Assembly: GCF_003711515.1 (NCBI RefSeq)
Contig: NW_021167100.1
Location: 1-64,000, forward strand
Direction of reading: 5' to 3'
DNA from: Sodiomyces alkalinus F11
Taxonomy: Eukaryota > Ascomycota > Sordariomycetes > Glomerellales > Plectosphaerellaceae
DNA: 64,000 nucleotides
The position numbers and the translations under genes were made by a program. Shown one piece after another: positions 11,082 through 22,794 of this stretch (positions are counted from its first letter, which is position 1; each line of letters begins with the position of its first letter). Below the pieces are notes generated by a model. The model saw only the letters and a program-made list of their open reading frames with translations. It did not search any database and was not told the DNA's origin.

Positions 11082-13022
11082 TTACATAGGCCACCAAGCA
11101 TGAACATTCGTGTTCCTCATGCTCTTCCTCACGCCGGCAAGAAAGACCTCCACCTCGGTCAGATTCCACCCGAGACCACGGGTGAACAGCGCCAGGCTGA
11201 GGCCGGACAGACCGCCTACAATGTTCTCGCAGCACCAGGCGCCTGGGAAACAAAGAAGGAGGAGAAGAGAGAAAGGAGACCATCGTCAGCCACGTGCATG
11301 TTTCAAAAGGATGAAGAAATCCCGAGAAAAAAAGTTGAGCCTACCCAGTTCCTTGTACTTGGGGTCCTTGGGCCACGTATTAGAAGGCCACTTGTAGATC
11401 CTCTCCTCGACATGAACAAACCCGGCGTCGATGAAACGTTGTCTGTACAGCTTGGGCCCGTCGGCGGGGCGGGCGACCCTACGGGTGGCTTCCAGCATGT
11501 AACTGCACCACTTGCTGATGGGCTCGTCGTCGGCGACGGTGCCGTCATCGCAGCCTAGGGGGAAGCAGATGTCCTGCAATTCGAGCCATCCGCCCGGTTC
11601 GAGGTGGCTTCACCATCCCGAGTCAAAGTCAGATACGAAAATATACAAAAAGTATTTGATCCATTCCTGTTTTCGAGTTGAGGGCTGTAGTGAGAGTTGA
11701 GTTGAGGGGAAGACGTTTCCGGCGACCACATGCACTTACTCGTAGCTCTGCTTGATGAATTTGGGCCAGTCGGCGACGGCCCCTACTAACATCCGGCCGA
11801 AGACGAGGTCGAATTTATACGAGAAGGCCCATTCGTCTTCGAGGTCGTCGATCTGGAATTGGACGTTGGGGGGTACGCTGTGAAGGATGAGTGGTTATTT
11901 TGCGCGTCAAGCCAGCCCAGCCCTCTCCGTGGTTAAGTGGCGAGAGAGGTCTTGAGAAGGGTTCAAGTTCCATACAATGATGGTTGGATAGGACTGAGGT
12001 CGATCCCGATAATCTAGCGGTTCCCCCCCCTCGTGTTAGATGTATTGCACTCGTCGGTGGAGCAGGCGAGAGGTATTATTGAAAGAGGTTACTTGCCTCA
12101 GTCTCAGGATGTCCATCGCCTAGTAACGAGTTGAGGGTGTCAGGCTGTCAATTTTCCAGATAAAGGGGCCGTTGGCAGTTGAGGTCACAGCAGAGGTGAG
12201 TTGAACTCTGAAGGGAGCACGAGGGGAGAGTCACGGCCAGCTACTCACCAAAGTCCGTTGCCCAGATACCGGTACCGGTGCCGGCGTCCAATACGCGGCG
12301 AAGACCTTTCGTGCTACCGGCCGGGCTGAGAGTAAGCTGCCCATCGAAGGTCAGAAGAAACAGGTGATGCTGAAGATCTATACATAAGAGTTCATGTTGT
12401 CAGATGCCCATTCTGGTGAGTCGTGACGCGCAGGCCACGAAACGACACGGATGCATTCCTACATACTAAGGCGATCCTGTTCCGGCTGAATGAGACGGAC
12501 AGGCAAAGAAAGAAAGCCAGCAGTGTCAGTTGCCTCTGTTGTCTCATTCCTCCATGGGAGGTGTTGAATTGTTTCAAGCTTACGCCATCATTCGGCAATA
12601 CGTATGCGACTATATCCGAAGACTTTGCATCAGCGCCTCGTATGCCTCGGGCATCACAACGGACGGACATGGACTCACTGCTCGGCTTGTAACCGTGATA
12701 GGTGCGACCATGTTCCTCTCGGTATTGCAGGACGCTGGACTCTAAGGAGGCCGTAGAGCTAAGGGTGTCGTCGGGCCCCTGCGGGGTTTTACGACGACCA
12801 TGTCAGTGAAAAGCGCGCGCGATATGTCATAATAACCGACGATGGGGGGGTTTCGTTTGAATCAAATTGATATCTTCTCTTGATAAAGCACGGCAAAATG
12901 GAAGTTGAGCACGGGGGGAAGCAAGAGGCAAAGACAAATCCACACACACGTACAAGGCTTGAATCGGCATCGCCCTCCTGGCTCTCTGCGGCGGGTAGTA
13001 CCTGAAGGGCATGGGATGACAA
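11082..13022 (-). CDS. SAM-dependent methyltransferase (TAM / LaeA-like family), ten exons
   Basis: A class I methyltransferase of the type often annotated TAM-domain or LaeA-like in filamentous fungi. Some members act as regulators and some modify secondary metabolites; the substrate is unknown here. Exons on the - strand are 12954-13022, 12679-12778, 12584-12609, 12467-12485, 12249-12377, 12097-12119, 11976-12013, 11740-11877, 11345-11607 and 11082-11242. They total 966 nt, 321 residues, with all phases consistent. The order is typical: YREEHGRTYHGYK, YVLPNDGPEQDRLNLQHHLF, motif I VLDAGTGTGIWATDFGD, IIGIDLSPIQP, QIDDLEDEW, FDLVFGRMLVGAV, EPGGWLELQDI, and a C-terminal ERIYKWPSNTWPKD with GLGWNLTEVEVFLAGVRKSM. 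Three exons are under 30 nt, and the intron after exon 6 appears to use a GC donor (gcaagt). Exon 1 is the least certain. Confidence 0.85.
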
Positions 13023-14067
13023 GATCCATCAGGTCAGCTAAGAAGTAGCAGTAGCAACAACCAAGCGCAAAGAACATAGTTAAGAACCAAAGCGGCAAAC
13101 GATGGAACTAACTGGATCGGCCGCTAGGGGCGTCCAGGTCCTACCGGACGCTGAAGACGCAAACGGAAGCTGTTGATCATCGGCCATAATGTAAGTCGTT
13201 GTTGGCAAAGTTGGAAAACTTTGGAATGTCGAGGACAACGGATGAACAAGGGACTGGGGTGAAAAGGAGAAAGGTAAAGGAAGAACTGAGGAAAGAGAAA
13301 AATGGGGAGATGTTGGAGGTGGCGAGACATGGACCGACCAAGAGGAGACGAGCCCCTAGAGAAACAAAAACAAACGGCTTGCACTCCGAACCCGTCACGG
13401 GTTGTGATTTGTTAGATATACCCTTCTTGATTGCACAGCAGAGCGCATCGCATGTACTGGACCCTACAATATCCAAGATGGCCCTCAGGGGCAGCTTTTC
13501 CTATTCACCCGGGCACCCCCTTTTTCTTGTCGGACTCTTCTTTTTTTTTTCCTTTTGTTTGTTTTTGTACTATATATATCTCACCCTGAGAAAGACACCC
13601 AAAGGACCATCCCATGACCTCAAGGTTCCTGGAATTATGAATTAATTACGCAATGGCTACAGGAGAAGAAATCGTGTGTCTAGTGTGTAAAACATTCCGC
13701 TAGGGCAGACCGTGAGATAATGAGCCGCCATCGCCTATGACACCTAATGTCGCTGAAATGGCGCATGCTGAAAACCGTTCCTTTGATTTTCTTGACTCCA
13801 GTCCCGACCGTGTATATATCTTATGCCAGAAAGATAAAACCAACCGTCATAGTCGAAAAGAAAACAGACAAAACAAAACATCACGTTGAGTCGAGTTGAG
13901 AGGGCCCGCAGGGAAGGGAGACTCGAGAAAAGGGGTCGATGAACCAAGATGGCCGCGAAGTGAACGCCCCAGCAATAAGGGAAACCGCTCACAAAGACGG
14001 CAGGTCCAAAGAGGCATCGTTCTCGTCTTCGTGCAAGACGGGAGCACTAATTTTCACACATCCTACC
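13023..14067. other. Intergenic, no supported gene
   Basis: About 1 kb between the methyltransferase start and the TRK 3' end. It contains a T-rich run near 13540-13565. A 148-codon + strand ORF (13199-13645) has a charged first half and a poly-Phe segment encoded by the T run. I recognise no family and treat it as chance. Confidence 0.5.
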
Positions 14068-16381
14068 TTATTGTGTGTGGTGCGACCTCAGGGGAAGTGT
14101 CCTGCTCTTAAGCGACGAAGCATCAGCACGAGCACGGCCTTTGGGCGACAGTCTGACTGCAGACATCGACGACGCAACGGAAGACGAAGACGAGGTTGAG
14201 TCCCTGGGTCTGCCCCTGGCAAGAACTTGTCCTTCGTTGGGTGCATGTGGCCTATCAAGCTCGCTTTTGTCCTTGTCTTTACGTTTGTCGTCGTCCTTGT
14301 CGTTGTCGTTGTTGTCGTTGTGGTCGTCGGGATGTTGGCTGTCTGAGCCATGTCGGGCCCTCTCGGTTGGGAGCATGACGGCCCGGTCCAGCGCATAAGG
14401 GAGCCATCTGTGCCGTCCGCGGATCATGAGGGCGCAGATGACGAGCTTGCTCGCGAGGCTGAATTGGCCTGAGAGCGAGGTTGAGACAGCCGAGTGGCCA
14501 AGGGAGAGACCGACGTTGCCGCTGGGAAAAGAAAAGAAAAAAAGGAGAAGAATGTCAGCTACGTGTATTCTTACTCAATTCCTCGCCGCGTTGATGAACG
14601 TAGGTAGAAATGGGAGACCACATACTATGCAGACGTGACCTCAAAGAAGATTGGAAAGACCGAGAACGACTAGTCAAGAATAGGAGGGTCAGTTTTTTTG
14701 CCTCAACTCGTCCTTTGGCCGGGTGGAAGGGAGAAGATGGAGAGCATGGATGGCCTTACGGGATCTGTTGGGTCCATGATCCTGCCCGATTCGACAGCAC
14801 AGATGATGAAGGTGCCGAGGAAGATGTACCACATGTCGAAGCTGAGCTGGTTCCGGATATGCATGAGGACGTACTTCCGGCCGTTGGACTCGTCGACGGG
14901 TACCTCGTCGTCCGGGTAGATGCCCAGAGACTGCTCTTCGTACGTGTTTGACGCGCGGACGCTGATGGCAATCGGAAAGACGGCCACGTACATCATGGCG
15001 AGGAGGCTGAACTGCACGGCCGGGTTCATGTTGGCCAGGTTGAAGGCCGAGGTGCCCGTGTGACGCGCAGACGCGGCCTGGAAGAGCGCAGCCAGGATTC
15101 GGGGCCCCATCCGTAATGTGTTCACCGCGGCGTTGTCGAGGTCGAGGGTAATAATGAGTGTCACGTCGATGAAGTTGAGGAGCACCACGATGCCGAAGAG
15201 GACCCAGGTGGGGCGGCTCGGGAACAGAAGGGTGTAGCATCGTCGGGGGTGGTCGAGGAGGAAGCGGAGGGTCTCCCCGGTTACGGATTTCCGGGGGACG
15301 AGCTTGGAGGTGATCCAGATGATGAGCCGCAGGAAGACAGGGTAGCAGGTGTTGCCGGCAAAGGCGAGGAAGGTCATGATGATCATGGGCCAGGTGGCGT
15401 CTCTGAAGCTCATCATTGAATCCGGGGTCAGCGTGAAGCCGAGGTTATTGAACATGGTCTGGGCTGAGTAGATTGCCCTGCAGAAGTGGGGGGGCATCGG
15501 GGGGAAAAGAGCCTAGAGGTTAGCAATGCGAACATGGGGCGAGAAGCGAGAACCGCCGAAAGCCCGCGGACGTTGTACTCACCACCAGGTTTCGTTTTGA
15601 CCCGACTCCTGAAGCCAGTCTCTGTATTTGCTCGGCGCATTATGGATCCAGGGGATCAGGCAGATGGCACCCAGGACATGGCCCAGGACGAAATACGCTA
15701 CAGCTTGCGTCAGCCCACAGAACGACAGGGTTTTTTTTTTTTTTTTTTTGCTGGGAATTGCATGGAGGCTCCCATGTAAGTGGACGTGGTACCAGATGTG
15801 ATCTTCAATAAAAGCTTCAAGCCCCTGTACTCGACGCCGCCGAGAGTTTCTCGGTCTTCTTCGGTGAGGTTGAAGAAATTCGAGTTGCGGCCGATGGTGA
15901 CGGAGCGAGAGAGGCGGGGCAGGCTCACTATACCAGATCTGCTCTGGGTCAGCGTGACCCTGTCAGCTGCGTCGTGGGCCAGGGTTGGGGTCCGAGATTT
16001 GCGTCGGTGCATGGAAGAAGAGCCCAGCACAAAGGCAGACGAAGTGATCTTCTCGATAGAGCGGGCGGCAGACATGGTTGGTCCAGCGAAATGCGGCAGC
16101 CGGCGGCGAAGGGGGGCGGAGGAGGTGTGTGAAATCTGGGGCTGGGAGGAAGTGAGTTCGATGGCGTCTCCCTCTGAAGAACATATCGGAGTGGCACGTG
16201 TCAGTCGGGGCGCCGATGGCAGAAGACGAAGGAAAAGTGAGTGCACGTGGATCGAGTGTTGGTGAGAGAGTTGATACATACCGTCTTCAGTTTGTCGACT
16301 ACGAATTGATGCCAATTCTATCAGCGGCAGGCCTGATCATCTCTCGTCAGTTGAGCCCGACAGTCGCGTTGATTCTTGAAC

Positions 16382-16430
<49 letters not shown>

Positions 16431-17411
16431 GGAGCTGGGAGGAAAAGGGACCGGTTGAAGTACCTCTATCGCGCAGCCTCGGCGGAGGGACATAGAGGGC
16501 AGGACTTTCGCGCCTTCGCGGCTTGGGAAGCTCCGCCGGGTAGGTGATGTGTGGAGAGGGATGAGGTTGTGGGTAAGCATCTTCGTCGCTGCTGTCGCCA
16601 TTGTCTTGCGGTCCAGGTCCAACTCGCACGTCATTTTCACGTCGGCGTTCTTGAGAAGGCGCCCCCTGATCGCATTGCAGGGAACGGCCCTCCTCGTTTG
16701 ATTGAGTTGGCAACGAAGGGGCATCGTCAGAGGTTGGCCCGCGAGCCGGTGCATCGTCTTCGAGATCGATGGTGCCGTTTTCACGAGACTGGGGCCTAGA
16801 GACTCGTCGAGCTTTTGTGCGGGGAGGATGGCGCGGATTGTACAGGTCAGGTTAGTTTTGCTTTTGTTGTTCATCATCCAAAGGGCCAAAGGCAATAAAC
16901 ATAAATTATCAGATAGGAACAAGAGAGGGGCTAGTATACCGTAGCTGTTCATGTGCTTGTGGAACCAGAAGAGCCGCCAAGCAACAGTAAGGGGACTGAT
17001 AAACATCAAGTTGGTGATGTGAGGGAGGAAGTAGAGACATATCTGCTGGTACAGCTTGAGAAGTTTGATGTCGATGCTGTGTGAAAATAAAAGGTGAGTG
17101 ATGGATGAAAAAAAAAAATCGAAAAAAAGGCTGAAAAGGGGTTCAAAGGCCGCAACGCGTACCTGTTCAGACCAGACTCAGTTGATCCACTCAGACTGAG
17201 GAAGAAAGCATCGATAGCAGTAAGGTTGCCATAGCAGTAGAGAATAATGAACGTGATAATGGTGCACGTTATGATATAAGTATCTATCAGTGAGGCCGAA
17301 AGACGTCAGCAGGGGGACCAGCAATAGAAAACTCGAGAGTATCACTCAGAAATATCATAGGGCCTTAAACTCACAATGAAGAGTGATAAAAGGGATGCTC
17401 AGCGCACGCAT
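14068..17411 (-). CDS. TRK-type potassium transporter
   Basis: A plasma-membrane K+ uptake system of the Trk/Ktr/HKT superfamily. Nine exons on the - strand are 17375-17411, 17163-17283, 16940-17076, 16464-16811, 15793-16173, 15583-15697, 14760-15477, 14626-14669 and 14068-14521. All phases agree and give 784 residues. The N-terminal MRALSIPFITLHYTY matches the family start, and an in-frame TAG a short way upstream fixes this ATG. A long hydrophilic loop (about 100-340) ends in AARSIEKITSSAFVLG. Pore-helix and TM pairs follow: YRGLKLLLKITSAYFVLGHVLGAICLIPWI, MFNNLGFTL, GNTCYPVFLRLIIWI, LRFLLDHPRRCYTLLFPS, AVFPIAISVRASNTYEEQSLGIY, and FFEVTSAYGNVGLSLG in the fourth pore repeat. ALMIRGRHRWLPYALDRAVMLP precedes a charged tail rich in Asp, Asn and Lys. 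It neighbours ENA and Pi-symporter genes on the same strand. Confidence 0.93.
16385..16427. repeat. (AG)n microsatellite in a TRK intron
   Basis: An uninterrupted AG dinucleotide run of about 43 bases lies in the 290-bp intron 16174-16463 of the TRK gene, giving a pyrimidine (CT)n tract on the transcribed sense strand. Its length is likely to vary between strains. Confidence 0.95.
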
Positions 17412-19190
17412 ACTAGGCGAGCACCCGAAGGGGGCGTAACGGGCCCGTGGAGACTAAATCAATGGAGGTGTGAAAACTTGGAGGTTAGTAGAGGTTGGAT
17501 TCCCATGGACGCGTCACTGGTTGCAAGGTTTTATACCCAGCAGAGGCCTCCCGGGAAAATACATGGACTGACTACAGGAATAGAAGCCAACCCTAAGGTA
17601 GGGTTAAAGTACAGTTATGAATATAGACCGGATTTAGCGCCCTGGTAGCCGGACAGCCAAGGTACCAGTACAACCAGCAGACTATGAGTATGGTCGTAGG
17701 TACAGTGTACGCGTAGTGTAGAGGCAAATATGCAAATATGTACTCGAGCCAAGAGGATATCATAACCTTGGGCTAATACCTAAGCGTCGTCCTCGTCCAA
17801 TGGCTCATCAAATTCAAGACCCTGGCATGTGGCAGTTCGGCTGCCAAGACATATATGTACCCGCTATATATCTGGTAACCAATTACAATAGGTACCCAAG
17901 TAACTAACCATCTCTATAAGGTACCTTTGTAAACCAACGTAATCACTTTAGGCAATATACCTGTTTCTTATTCAAAGTACCTTACCTTATTAAGATGTCT
18001 TATAATACAGTATATTATATTATATAAATTATTTACTTTGAACTATGCTTTTACTATACTTAGAGGAAGACAAATAGGATAAATAATTATAATTATACTG
18101 GTATATACGAAAAGTAACAGTTATATAAATTCCTAACCTATTCATCGTCCGTTGGTTTGAGTCTACGTTGATGACGTTGGCTACCTTATGCAATGGGCAT
18201 GGATACTTGCAGAACGAACGCCCGTTACTTATCTCGTACGGCGTCTACCTTATATTACAACGCGTACTCATAAAAAAAATCAAAAAAAATCACACCCTCC
18301 ATTGCCATCCACCGACTTTTATCACCTTTCGTTTTTCTGGCCCCTTCCCCTCCCCCCTCTTGGGTTATCTTGTATACCTTTTCTCGCCTACCACTTACCT
18401 ACCTTTAATCCTCCAATAAAAAGTCGTCCAAGTGCATAAAACCTACCTTGTCACGGCATACCTGTCTCCTTAGGTCCGTCCGGCAACCCAGTGGAACACG
18501 ATTAATTTACTTTCCCTGCGCCGGAGATACGTTGGATAAAGAGGACGACGCAATGGGTCCCACAGCTCTGCGAAAGCGAGGCTCAAGTGTCAACTTGTCT
18601 CAGTGGAACGTGCCTCGGTCGTCTACTCGGGGGGCACGGTAAAGTGAGGAGGACTGAATGAGAGTATATTTTTGAGCTGCCCTACGACTTTTTCCTGCGT
18701 CGTTCCACCTACGTGTAGATAAGAAATGACGAAACAAACAATACGAAAATATGTTACCTCCGTGCGTAGAACCAAAGAAAAATAGCTGTCCTCCAACGAG
18801 GACGATATCTTGCCCCTGAATCGGAGTGTGCACACTGTGCTCTCCGGGCATCCGCTCGCCGATGTCACCTCTCGACAACACCGACTTGCTCTGCCCTCCA
18901 CCCGTGGCGCCTGCTACAGACACCCGCTCAGTTGCCGTCTCCTTGCTAGGAGCCCAGCACCGAGAGCTCCGCACTGATTGTGCTCCTCCACCCTCTTCCA
19001 AACCTTCACCCCCTCGCGAGGGCGAAGGACGATGCCGCCCCCACGGCATCCTTCTTTGTGCGACTCCGCCAACATCCCCCCCTCGAGTCGCCGTGGCTGC
19101 TGCCATCTCCTGGCCATCGCAGCCACCCGCCCCGACAGCTTTCTCCACGACAGCTTTCTCCACCGAACGGGGCTTCCAGCCCCTGCTTAG
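17412..19190. other. Intergenic with AT-rich block
   Basis: About 1.8 kb between the TRK start and the ENA 3' end. Positions about 17850-18130 are very AT-rich with TA strings, RIP-like or a decayed insertion. Poly-A runs occur near 18270-18290 and CT-rich DNA at 18320-18420. ORFs across 18600-19160 are not recognisable and partly mirror the ENA 3' region. Confidence 0.5.
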
Positions 19191-22100
19191 TCATTGGGAA
19201 TCCTGTCTCTTGGCCTCCTTCTCAGATGCCTGCGCGCTCGAGTCGGAGGAGGAAAAGTACTCGCCAAACACACGTTCCTCGACGTCGCGGTCTTTCCATG
19301 CTACTCCCAGCCGTCGCCGCTCCACCCGACGGAAGAAGATGCGCTTGCACCACTTCCACAGCTCGACGCCAGCAAAGAAAAGACCGGCCGCGATGAAAAC
19401 GATGCCCCATTCCCAGGTGATACCCAGATGTTTAAAGACAACGGTGTTCAGAACAGGAATATAGAGCAGGGGGAACAAAGTAACGAAGCCCAGTATAATA
19501 GCCCAGAAGAGGAACTGGTTCCGCCAGATGTCGAACATCCACTGCGTCAGGTACCGCTTGGAACCTGGCTGCATCCTGAAAAAGGACCGTCGCATGTCTA
19601 TCATCTCCCACGCTAGAAAGAGCGCGAACCATGTTAGACAGGCGAACGTGGTGGCGCGAGCGCGGAACACCGTCTCGCAGGCAGGGCTATATGTGTCGTT
19701 GCAGAACTCTCCTAGGTCACCATCCCCGAAGCCGAAGACTACCAGGGAGAAGCTGGCTAGACAGAGCGCCGCAATCCACAGGCCGTAGACCACCATATCG
19801 ACCAGGAATTCGAGAGTGAAAATGCCGGCCTTAAGCGATTGAGGGGGGCGACTAAGAATGCCAGGCACAGCCTGTTCAAACCCTAGACCCATATCGGGCA
19901 ATCCCGAAGTGGCCATGATGATCCAGACGATCTGCACGGGCGCTAAGGGGAAGACGGAGAGGCCACGCGCGTCTTTGAATACGAGGCCGACGAGTAAAGT
20001 TCCGGCTTGGGCAATGTTCTCGGAGAGGACATGGAGCACGAATTTTTGAATATTGTCAAAGATACGGCGACCTTCTTCAATAGCCGCGACGATCGAGGCA
20101 AAGTTGTCGTCGGTGAGGACGATATCGGACGCATCCTGGGGCCGGCATATGAGACGGAGTGGGCTTGTCTTGGGGGCAGGGGGGGAGGGGGTGGGGAAGA
20201 GGTGGCACGACTTACTTTTGCGACATCGGAGCCGGATTGGCCCATGGCAATTCCTACATCGGCGCGACGGAGGGAAGGAGAGTCGTTGACACCATCACCA
20301 GTCTGGGACAAATGTGTTAGTGAGAAGGGTGGCTATGGCGTATGGTTAAGGTGGCAAAGGAACAAGAAATAAGAGAAAGAAAAAAAGAAGGAAAAAGAGA
20401 AGAAGAAAAGGCAGGGAGAGGAATGGGGCAACGAACCATTGCGCAGAACTTGCCACGGCGATGAAGAGCCTCGATCATCCTGACTTTCGTACTCGGCGCA
20501 CACCTAGCGATGACAAGAGGTAGCACGGGAAGAGCATCGACTTCGTCGTCGGATAACGCATCGAAGGTGGTGGCCGTCATAACGAGAACGGCCGCGACGT
20601 CGCGAGCGACGCGGTCCATGCGACGAGGAAGAATGTTCACCTCTATGGCGATCGCCTTGGCCGTCTCGGGATGGTCGCCAGTCAGCATGTGAACGGAGAT
20701 GCCGGCCTCGTGGCACGTCCGCACGGCGGGCGCGGACTCGGGGCGCGGGGGGTCATAGAGTCCCACCAGACCGCGGAAGATGAGGTCGCATTCGATGGAC
20801 GCCCGGTCAGGGTCGTCGCCCTTTTTGATGTCCACGTGGTATGGTTTACTGGCAAGCGCCAGGACGCGCAGGCCAAGACCCGCCAAGGTCTCCATATTCT
20901 TCAGGATCTCCTGGCGGAAATCGTCCGTCATGTCAACGAGCGTGGCCTCGTCCTCGGGGGCATACTTGGTGCAGATCTGGATCACGCGCTCCACGGCTCC
21001 CTTGGTGTACGCGAACAGTTCGCCGGTAGCGTTACTCTGCATGACCACCGACATACGCTTGACGTCCGAGTCGAACGGCAGCTCGGCGATTTCGGACCAT
21101 TCAGGCTTGTCGCCGGAGGTAAGGCGAAGCCGGTTCCAGTTGAAGCGCGAAGCGAAGACCTGGAGGGCGATCTCGGTGGGATCTCCGCGAGCGTGCCATT
21201 CCCCGTCCTTCTGGACAACTGTAGCCAAGTTCGCGAGGGAGGCGACGTCCAGAAAATCGGTGAGAGCAAGATTGCTCTCTTTCAGAAGCTGGTCGGGGGT
21301 AGCGATCTTGCCGCAAGCGTCGCCGCCTAGCTTGAAATCGATTTGATGGGGAGACCGCGAGTCGAAGCGGATGTCGCCAGACGTCGGGTTAAAGGGAGAG
21401 GACGAGTTCTCGACGGTATACGTTCCCTTACCCGGCAGCCAGGCGCCCCGAGCCACCATCTTACCCTGGGTCAAAGTGCCGGTCTTATCGGAGCAAATGT
21501 CGGTCACGGCACCCAGGGCCTCGAGCGACTTGAGGTTTCGAACAATCACATTTCGCTTCACCATGCGCTTCGTGCCGGCGGCCATGGTAATGGTCAACAC
21601 GACGACAAGACTGGCCGGGATCATCGACAAGCCCGTGGCCACGGCATAGATGATAACCTCTTGTTCGGCCACGAATCTGTTGGCACCGAGGACGATGATG
21701 GCGCAAATGATGGCGATGAAAAAGAGGAGGAGGGCCAGTTTAGAGAGCTTCTTTTGAAGCGGCGTTCCGACGTTCACACCCAGGAAGCGGCCAACAGCAT
21801 CCGTGAAGGTCAGTGTATAGGCCTCCAGGTAACGGTGCGGCTTGGCCGAGCCGTCGGGCTTGCGTTTGACCTGGCGAACACGGGAGTCCTTCTTACGGAG
21901 AGCCGAGGCAATAGCACCGATTTCGGTACAGACACCAGTAGCGAAAACGATTCCTTTGCCGCGTCCCTTGGTCACGTTGGACGAGCTGTAGGCGACGTTA
22001 AGGCGGTCGCCGGGTCCAGTGTTGTCGGGGAAGGTGGCATCGACATTCTTACGCACGGGGAGAGATTCGCCCGTCAATAAAGCCTCGTCGGTTTCGAAAT

Positions 22101-22794
22101 TGACAGCTTCGAATAGTCTGCATGTAGCCGAAAAAGAAAAAAGAAAAATATTCCATCAGTAACGTGCGGTGACGACGAGACACGTGAGACGAAGGCCATG
22201 CGGCCATGACGAGCGAGGCCCGTTTGGCAAGCACAGTCTGACGACATAGAGCCATTGACAAACATACCTGAGGTCAGCCGGGACAGTATCGCCCGTTTTC
22301 AGCTCAACCAAATCACCGGGAACGACTTCGGCAGAGGGAACAACCATAGACTCGCCGTCACGGACGACGTTGGCAGTCGGAGAGCTCAACGAGCGGAGGG
22401 AATCCATGGTCTTCTCGGCCGAATACTCCTGAAAGAAACCAACGACAACGTTGAGCAGGATGACAAAGGTAACGACGCCGCCTTCGATCCAGGACTGGAT
22501 GCCATAGCTGACAGCCATGGCGAGGATCAGGACCATGGTCATGGCATTTGCGATCTGAGCGACCACGATGCGGAGCGGCTTCACACCCTCCGCGTCGCCG
22601 AGCTCATTCGGGCCATATTCCTGGACGCGGGCCTGTGCGTCGGCGGCCGACAGCCCGGTGAGGGCGTTGGACTTGAGCTCTTCGGTGACCTGCTTGTGCG
22701 TGAGGGCGTGGGCAGGCGCCGATAGAGGCTTGTTGGACTGGCCCGAGACGTGGACGACCTCTTCGGGTGCCGTTGGTTCTTTTCCCTTGGCCAT
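19191..22794 (-). CDS. ENA-type P-type ATPase (sodium/potassium efflux)
   Basis: A P-type IID ATPase that exports Na+ (or K+) at the cost of ATP in fungi. Exons on the - strand are 22268-22794, 20437-22117, 20216-20302 and 19191-20135, giving 1079 residues, a normal ENA length. Visible motifs are an N-terminal cation-ATPase domain ([21 protein letters not shown]), the actuator TGES at about 191, the phosphorylation site [11 protein letters not shown] with Asp at about 386, the ATP-binding [11 protein letters not shown], the hinge [21 protein letters not shown] and [15 protein letters not shown]. Some ten membrane segments include [18 protein letters not shown], where IPASL sits in TM4 as in ENA pumps. 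The C-terminal tail is Ser/Lys-rich ([21 protein letters not shown]). The upstream spacer carries several GGTACC/CCTAAGG palindromes. An apparent frameshift near 20100 disappeared on cross-checking the overlapping reading frames. Confidence 0.95.

Noticed and set aside
13199..13645. 148-codon + strand ORF
   Set aside because: It ends in a poly-Phe stretch from a T run, has no family resemblance, and sits in a spacer between - strand genes.
20090..20110. Apparent one-base frameshift in the ENA ATPase
   Set aside because: The overlapping reading frames and exon lengths (total 3240 nt) agree with an intact frame; the extra base was a reading error of mine.
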